From positions 1 through 10,657 of the forward strand of contig JBOFLO010000028.1 of assembly GCA_051657905.1 (NCBI GenBank): 10,657 nt of DNA, in the 5' to 3' direction. This DNA is from JBOFLO01 sp051657905 (GTDB taxonomy: Bacteria > Patescibacteriota > Gracilibacteria > UBA1369). Below the pieces are notes generated by a model. It was not told the DNA's origin and ran no database searches. It was given only the letters and a program-made list of their open reading frames with translations. Within the stretch, counting starts at the first letter, position 1, and every line of letters begins with the position of its first letter. This document shows, in pieces, positions 6,848 to 10,657 of this stretch. The position numbers and the translations under genes were made by a program.

Positions 6848-6861
6848 GGAAATAATCCCGT

Positions 6862-9800
6862 ATGACGAAATTAACTAATCTGATTCGCTTTTTCCCCGCC
6901 GTTCTTAATGATCGGGTTTTGGATATGATGAATTCTAGGAAGAATTTCAGTGTATCTGGGGGGACAAATTATGCTGCTAAAGTGTTTACTGTAGCGGATA
7001 TTTTGCGTGAGGCGGATAAAGTTAAAGGGGCGGTGTGGATTGTTAATAATCAGCAGGAGCAGGATTTGATTGTGCAGACTTTAAAGCTTTGGACGGATTT
7101 GGAAATTTTCGCTTTTGATTCGAAAATGGTGGGGAATGTGCCGGCTTCCAAGCTGGATAGAATGAAGAGATTGAAATTGATGGAATTGCTTTCACTGGTG
7201 CGCTCTTCTAAAAAGAGAATTTTGGTCATTCCTTATTATGATTTACTGAATCAGATTCCGGAAATTGACTGGTTGAATAAGGCAATTATGAAGGTGAAAA
7301 GAGGGGCGGAAATTAATATGATGGAGTTCTATGAGAGTTTGATTGCGATGGGATATGAAATGGCTGAAGACGCTTATTTGGGTAAAGGATGCTATTTAAG
7401 AAGTGGGGATGTTTTGACGATTTGGCCGGTGAATTCTGCTCATCCGATTAGAGTGGAAATTGGCTTTGAGAAGGTGGAAAGTATTGAAAGTTATGATCAG
7501 GATACGGAGGAAAGAGAGACGGTTGATGAATTGAAGGAATTGGAGATTTGGCCGATTAGTTACGACAAATCAGTTAGTACTTTTGTGGGTGCTTTTAAGC
7601 ATGATGATTTGATTATTGAGGATGAATTGGAAATTTTTGATGAGTTTTTTGAAGAGTGGAATGCTTCTTTTAATGAGGTTTATTCCAAGCATAGAACGTT
7701 GAGTTTTGTGACTTTTAATGATGATGAAGATTCGCATCAGCATTTACATTATTTGTCGGTGCTGAAATATCGCGGGGCTTATGATTTGGTGAATGATATT
7801 AAGGAAAAGTATCGGGATAATTGGAATATGCTGATTTTTACCAAAGATAAAACGGAATTGGCGGCGATTTTTAAGGAGAATAATTTGGTGTTTAATGAGG
7901 ATTTGAGCCAATTTGGCTATGGGCATTTTAAAATATTTTTAATTGAAGTAGATAAGGATCAGGTTTTGCCGCATGCTTTTCAGAATCCAGAATTGCGCTT
8001 ACTGGTGGTGTCGGATAAGGAAATTTCTTCGATTAAGGATGAGAAGAAAAAGAAATTTAATCAGAAGGTGTTTTTTGATTTTATTAGTAGTTTGAAAACG
8101 GGGGATTATGTGGTGCATTCCGATCATGGGATTGGGGTTTTTTTGGGTTTGGAGCAGAGAAAAATCGATGATTCGACTAGGGAATATTTGAAGATTGGTT
8201 ATGCTGAGAACGATAAATTGTTTGTGCCGATAGATCAGGCTGATAAAGTTAATAAATTTATTGGAGCGGATGATAATCCTCCTAAATTAACGCGTTTGGG
8301 ATCGGCGGAATGGAATACAATCACTAGAAAAATCCGTAAGGAAACTGAGGAAATTGCTAAGGAGTTATTGGTATTGTATGCGGAAAGAAAGAGTGCGAAA
8401 GGATTTAAATTTAAAGAGGACGATAAAAGACAAAAATTATTTGAGGAGAGTTTTCCTTATGAAGAAACTCCGGGCCAATTGCAGGCTACCGTGGATGTTA
8501 AGCATGATATGGAAAGATCTATTCCTATGGATAGATTGGTGTGTGGGGATGTGGGATTTGGGAAAACTGAGGTGGCGATGAGGGCGGCGTTTAAGGCTGT
8601 GGCCAGCGGAAAGCAGGTGGCTTTGGTTTCGCCGATTACGATTTTGGCGGATCAGCATTATCGATCGTTTAAAAAGAGAATGGATGAATTTCATATTAGA
8701 GTGGAGATGTTAAGCCGCTTCCGTTCGCCGGCGGAACAGAAGAAAATTGTGGAAAAGTTGGGCAAAGGTGAGATTGATATTATTATTGGAACGCATCGTT
8801 TATTGCAGAAAGATATTAGTTTTAAGGATTTGGGACTGGTGGTGGTGGATGAAGAACAGAGGTTTGGTGTTAAGCAAAAAGAGGCTTTGAAAGAATTGAA
8901 AAAGGAAGTGGATTTCTTAACTTTAACGGCGACTCCAATTCCGCGTACTTTGAATATTGCTTTGAATAAATTGCGCGATATTTCCACTATTACTACGCCG
9001 CCGCCGGGGAGATTGCCAATTATTACGGAGGTACGTCGTTATTCGCAGGGGTTGATTCGTGAGGCGATTTTGCGGGAGGTGCAAAGAGGTGGGCAGGTTT
9101 ATTTTTTACATAATAGAGTTCAGACTATAGATGGGATTGCAGAAAAGCTTCGTGTATTGGTGCCTGAGGCGCGTTTTGGAGTGGCGCATGGGAAATTGGG
9201 CAGCGGAGATTTGGAAGAGCGTATAGTGGCGTTTAAAGATCATAAGTTTGATGTGCTGGTTTCTTCGACAATTATTGAAAATGGAATTGATCTTTCTAAT
9301 GCCAATACATTGATTGTGAACAATGCTGAAAAGTTTGGTTTGGCTCAGCTGTATCAGTTGCGTGGGCGTGTGGGGCGTGGGAAAAAACAGGCTTATGCTT
9401 ACTTTTTGTATCATGGGCAGAGATTGAAATTGGATGCGAAGAAACGTTTGAAGGCGATTGTGGAAGCTTCGGAATTGGGAAGTGGATTCCAGATTGCGAT
9501 GAAGGATTTGGAAATTCGTGGAGCGGGCGACATTCTTGGAGCTAAGCAGCATGGGGTGATTAATGTGGTTGGTGTTAGTCATTTCATTCGTATGTTGAAT
9601 AAAGCTGTGGAGGATTTGAAAGCCGGGCGTGTGTTGCGTGAAGAGGAACCGGAAGAAGTTAGTGTGGAAATTCCGATTTCGGCTTTTATTCCGGACAATT
9701 ATATTACCAATACCAAAGAGAAAATTGCTGTGTACCAGAGGCTTTCTGGTGCGGATAATACTGAGTATTTGGCGGAAATCAGAGATGATATTGAAGATGA

Positions 9801-10110
9801 GTTTGGGGCAATTCCTGCAGAAGTTTTGAACTTATTGAAAGTGATTGAGATGAAGATTTTTGCCAAGGCGGCTGGAGTTGTAGCGGTGAAAGCGGAAAGT
9901 GTTTATTTGAGTAAGGATAAGGAAATTATTTTGCAGATGTCTAATTTGGTGAAGCCGGAGAACATTATGAATTTGCTGGAGCATAATTCTAAATGGATTA
10001 TTTCCGGGAATAAAATGAAGATTAAGATTGCTGATCTTGGTTATCAATGGATTGAAGAGTTGGTGGTTTCGCTAAAGAAATTGGGTGAATCCATTAAGAT
10101 TGCTTCCTAA
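6862..10110 (+). CDS. mfd: Transcription-repair coupling factor Mfd
   Basis: Mfd is a DNA translocase that pushes stalled RNA polymerase off damaged DNA and recruits UvrA. The 1082 residues are slightly shorter than E. coli Mfd (1148). The N-terminal 400 residues correspond to the UvrB-like and species-variable domains and are divergent. The RNA-polymerase-interacting domain starts near 408 (LKTGDYVVHSDHGIGVFLGL). The helicase core has TPGQLQA, Walker A GDVGFGKT (562-569, K568), Walker B DEEQ (663-666) followed by RFGVKQKE, motif III TATP (689-692), TIIENGIDLSNANT, and motif VI QLRGRVGR (832-839). The translocation (TRG) region follows, with LEIRGAGDILGAKQHG (883-898). A regulatory C-terminal domain (about 940-1082) includes the family-typical stretch KEKIAVYQRL. 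The motif normally written VPTTLLAQQHY reads SPITILADQHY here. It is probably co-transcribed with dnaN and is the last gene before the DnaA-box-like array. Identification is secure. Confidence 0.97.
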   Translation: MTKLTNLIRFFPAVLNDRVLDMMNSRKNFSVSGGTNYAAKVFTVADILREADKVKGAVWIVNNQQEQDLIVQTLKLWTDLEIFAFDSKMVGNVPASKLDRMKRLKLMELLSLVRSSKKRILVIPYYDLLNQIPEIDWLNKAIMKVKRGAEINMMEFYESLIAMGYEMAEDAYLGKGCYLRSGDVLTIWPVNSAHPIRVEIGFEKVESIESYDQDTEERETVDELKELEIWPISYDKSVSTFVGAFKHDDLIIEDELEIFDEFFEEWNASFNEVYSKHRTLSFVTFNDDEDSHQHLHYLSVLKYRGAYDLVNDIKEKYRDNWNMLIFTKDKTELAAIFKENNLVFNEDLSQFGYGHFKIFLIEVDKDQVLPHAFQNPELRLLVVSDKEISSIKDEKKKKFNQKVFFDFISSLKTGDYVVHSDHGIGVFLGLEQRKIDDSTREYLKIGYAENDKLFVPIDQADKVNKFIGADDNPPKLTRLGSAEWNTITRKIRKETEEIAKELLVLYAERKSAKGFKFKEDDKRQKLFEESFPYEETPGQLQATVDVKHDMERSIPMDRLVCGDVGFGKTEVAMRAAFKAVASGKQVALVSPITILADQHYRSFKKRMDEFHIRVEMLSRFRSPAEQKKIVEKLGKGEIDIIIGTHRLLQKDISFKDLGLVVVDEEQRFGVKQKEALKELKKEVDFLTLTATPIPRTLNIALNKLRDISTITTPPPGRLPIITEVRRYSQGLIREAILREVQRGGQVYFLHNRVQTIDGIAEKLRVLVPEARFGVAHGKLGSGDLEERIVAFKDHKFDVLVSSTIIENGIDLSNANTLIVNNAEKFGLAQLYQLRGRVGRGKKQAYAYFLYHGQRLKLDAKKRLKAIVEASELGSGFQIAMKDLEIRGAGDILGAKQHGVINVVGVSHFIRMLNKAVEDLKAGRVLREEEPEEVSVEIPISAFIPDNYITNTKEKIAVYQRLSGADNTEYLAEIRDDIEDEFGAIPAEVLNLLKVIEMKIFAKAAGVVAVKAESVYLSKDKEIILQMSNLVKPENIMNLLEHNSKWIISGNKMKIKIADLGYQWIEELVVSLKKLGESIKIAS

Positions 10111-10143
10111 AAACTGGGTATTTGAACAATTTAGGGGGTTTTA

Positions 10144-10270
10144 TGTGTGAAAGTTTGTGTATAACTTTGTTTAAAGGTGTGCAAAAGTTGGTTTTTGATT
10201 GACAGAAATGTGCAAAAAGTTGAGTGAGAATGTGTATAAATTTTTTTAGCTAGGGGGAAATTGTGCAAAC
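10144..10270 (-). repeat. Phased array of six DnaA-box-like 9-mers
   Basis: Six same-orientation 9-mers begin at 10144 (TGTGTGAAA), 10156 (TGTGTATAA), 10178 (TGTGCAAAA), 10209 (TGTGCAAAA), 10231 (TGTGTATAA) and 10262 (TGTGCAAAC). Read on the minus strand, two are exact TTATACACA boxes (TTATNCACA consensus) and two are TTTTGCACA. The last differs by one base (GTTTGCACA), and the first is weak. Start-to-start distances are 12, 22, 31, 22 and 31 bp, near 1, 2 and 3 helical turns, with a recurring 53-bp step, so all face the same side of the helix. The surroundings are AT-rich, with a T run at 10240-10247. This suggests a DnaA-binding locus: a replication origin, or a titration or regulatory site. 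The repeats are seen; the binding protein is inferred. Confidence 0.65.
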
Positions 10271-10274
10271 TGAA

Positions 10275-10306
10275 GAGGCCTCACTGTTTTTGCGACAGGA
10301 GGCCTC
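10275..10306. terminator. Strong hairpin, possible terminator between convergent genes
   Basis: GAGGCCT (10275-10281) pairs with AGGCCTC (10300-10306), extended by a C-G pair, a bulged A (10283) and CTGT/ACAG, around a 7-base loop TTTTGCG. It lies between mfd and the opposed right-edge reading frame. The plus strand has no T run after it, and the minus strand has only a weak TTCAGTTT. It may end transcription, or it may be a structural end of the GC-rich segment. Confidence 0.45.
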
Positions 10307-10309
10307 GGG

Positions 10310-10349
10310 GTTCAGAATTCAGACGTTTCGTTTAAGAATTTCTGAGTTC
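10310..10349. repeat. Imperfect inverted repeat
   Basis: GTTCAGAATTC (10310-10320) faces GAATTTCTGAGTTC (10336-10349). They can pair over about nine Watson-Crick pairs, with one bulged T and wobble ends, around a 15-base loop. It lies between the two GC-rich hairpins, and its role is unknown. Confidence 0.4.
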
Positions 10350-10367
10350 ATGCTCATCAAGTTAAGG

Positions 10368-10399
10368 CTGTCAGCCGCCGTTTTGGTTGGCGGCGACAG
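10368..10399. terminator. GC-rich hairpin overlapping the stop of the right-edge frame
   Basis: CTGTC (10368-10372) and GCCGCC (10374-10379) pair with GGCGGC (10389-10394) and GACAG (10395-10399), an 11-bp stem with one bulged A (10373) and a 9-base loop. No T run follows on either strand, so a standard intrinsic terminator is doubtful. The stop codon of the minus-strand frame (TGA, 10373-10371) is inside the stem. It shares the bulged-A layout of the hairpin at 10275-10306. Confidence 0.4.
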
Positions 10400-10657
10400 A
10401 GGAGGGAAGCGAAAGCGAAGGAGCGGAGGTGGTTCGTTCGAACCAATGGGATACCTTGCGAAAGCAATGCGAAGTTAGGCTGACTAGGTCCTGACGATTG
10501 TCTCGGTAGCAACCCTGGTCGGTCTTGCACCACTGCTCGGTGGAGGCAAGGAGATACTTGGTGGCGACGTAGAGGAGTTGCTCTTCCCAGATGAACTCGA
10601 GAGGGGGAAGTTGGCGCTGCTCGGTGCGCTGGATGTGGGTGTGGTAATTGTAAAACT
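10371..10657 (-). CDS. Unrecognised reading frame, C-terminal 95 residues (5' end outside window)
   Basis: An open minus-strand frame enters from the right edge and stops at TGA 10373-10371. It reads from FYNYHTHIQR through LPPLEFIWEEQLLYVATKYLL and EQWCKTDQGCYRDN to SLPSSVAANQNGG. The composition is protein-like, with a mixture of acidic, aromatic and aliphatic residues, and most codons end in C or G. The other two minus frames are also long but lack acidic residues or are Ser/Pro-rich, so this one is preferred. I do not recognise the family. The start (FYNYHTH..., then PPLEFI) faintly recalls the YN-x-x-RPH...P-x-E-F end of integrase-core transposases, but a 70-residue tail beyond that point would be atypical. 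GC is about 56% against roughly 40% in mfd, hinting at acquired DNA. It converges on mfd across the box array and hairpins. Confidence 0.45.
   Translation of the reverse strand, partial: FYNYHTHIQRTEQRQLPPLEFIWEEQLLYVATKYLLASTEQWCKTDQGCYRDNRQDLVSLTSHCFRKVSHWFERTTSAPSLSLPSSVAANQNGG

Noticed and set aside
9106..9582. Minus-strand frame of 158 codons inside mfd
   Set aside because: It is antisense to the conserved helicase and TRG motifs of Mfd, and its composition (Asn/His/Ile/Gln-rich) is that of a shadow frame.
559..10110. UGA recoded as glycine or tryptophan (codes 25 or 4)
   Set aside because: All complete genes are full length under the standard code, tryptophans are TGG, and no gene contains internal UGA codons.
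10111..10143. Intrinsic terminator directly after mfd
   Set aside because: Only a weak AAAAC/GTTTT pairing is possible, with a long loop and no GC-rich stem. The hairpin at 10275 is a better candidate.
10144..10270. CRISPR-like direct repeats
   Set aside because: The repeats are only 9 bp and vary in sequence, and spacers are 3-22 bp. They fit DnaA boxes better, and no cas gene is present.
10429..10444. GGTTCGTTCGAACC as a tRNA T-arm
   Set aside because: It is a near-perfect short palindrome, but no acceptor stem, D-arm or anticodon arm can be placed around it on either strand.
10263..10478. Plus-strand frame of 71 codons after mfd
   Set aside because: It runs through two strong hairpins and an inverted repeat, spans the GC step, has a very Arg/Gly-rich second half and overlaps the better minus-strand frame.

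Overview
The window is an AT-rich bacterial chromosome segment of about 10.7 kb, with two opposed gene blocks and a GC-rich right edge. RNase Y, a beta clamp, Mfd, a VKOR-type disulfide oxidase and a lipoprotein with a lipobox mark it as bacterial. RNase Y, the near absence of Shine-Dalgarno sequences and several divergent family members would fit a candidate-phyla (Patescibacteria/CPR-like) or other poorly sampled lineage, but this placement is an inference. The standard genetic code fits, because every complete gene is full length and internal tryptophans are TGG.

Region 1 (1-5379, minus strand) is a compact six-gene cluster that reads leftward from about 5380. In transcription order it holds an enlarged VKOR-family membrane protein, an unrecognised 291-aa protein, a patatin-like phospholipase, a lipoprotein, RNase Y (rny) and a thioredoxin-reductase-like flavoprotein cut by the left edge. 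Junctions are overlaps or gaps of at most 20 bp, so it is probably one operon. It starts with a disulfide-forming enzyme and ends with a thiol-redox flavoenzyme. The genes between them are an envelope lipoprotein with a cysteine pair, a predicted lipase and a membrane-anchored RNase, so an envelope or redox theme is plausible but unproven.

Region 2 (5380-5720) is a divergent intergenic region. It has a candidate promoter for each direction, a 28-bp pure A/T tract and a couple of weak DnaA-box-like 9-mers.

Region 3 (5721-10110, plus strand) holds dnaN (replication sliding clamp) and mfd (transcription-repair coupling factor), 28 bp apart. No dnaA lies upstream of dnaN.

Region 4 (10111-10370) contains the most striking non-coding signal. 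Six same-orientation DnaA-box-like 9-mers (two exact TTATACACA matches on the minus strand) start 12, 22, 31, 22 and 31 bp apart, close to whole helical turns, with a 53-bp period. This is a candidate DnaA-binding locus, either an origin or a titration/regulatory site. The composition of the window (plus strand G over C in both gene orientations) does not simply support an origin here. Hairpins follow the array.

Region 5 (10371-10657) jumps to about 56% GC. It contains the 3' end of an unrecognised minus-strand reading frame, possibly part of an acquired element.
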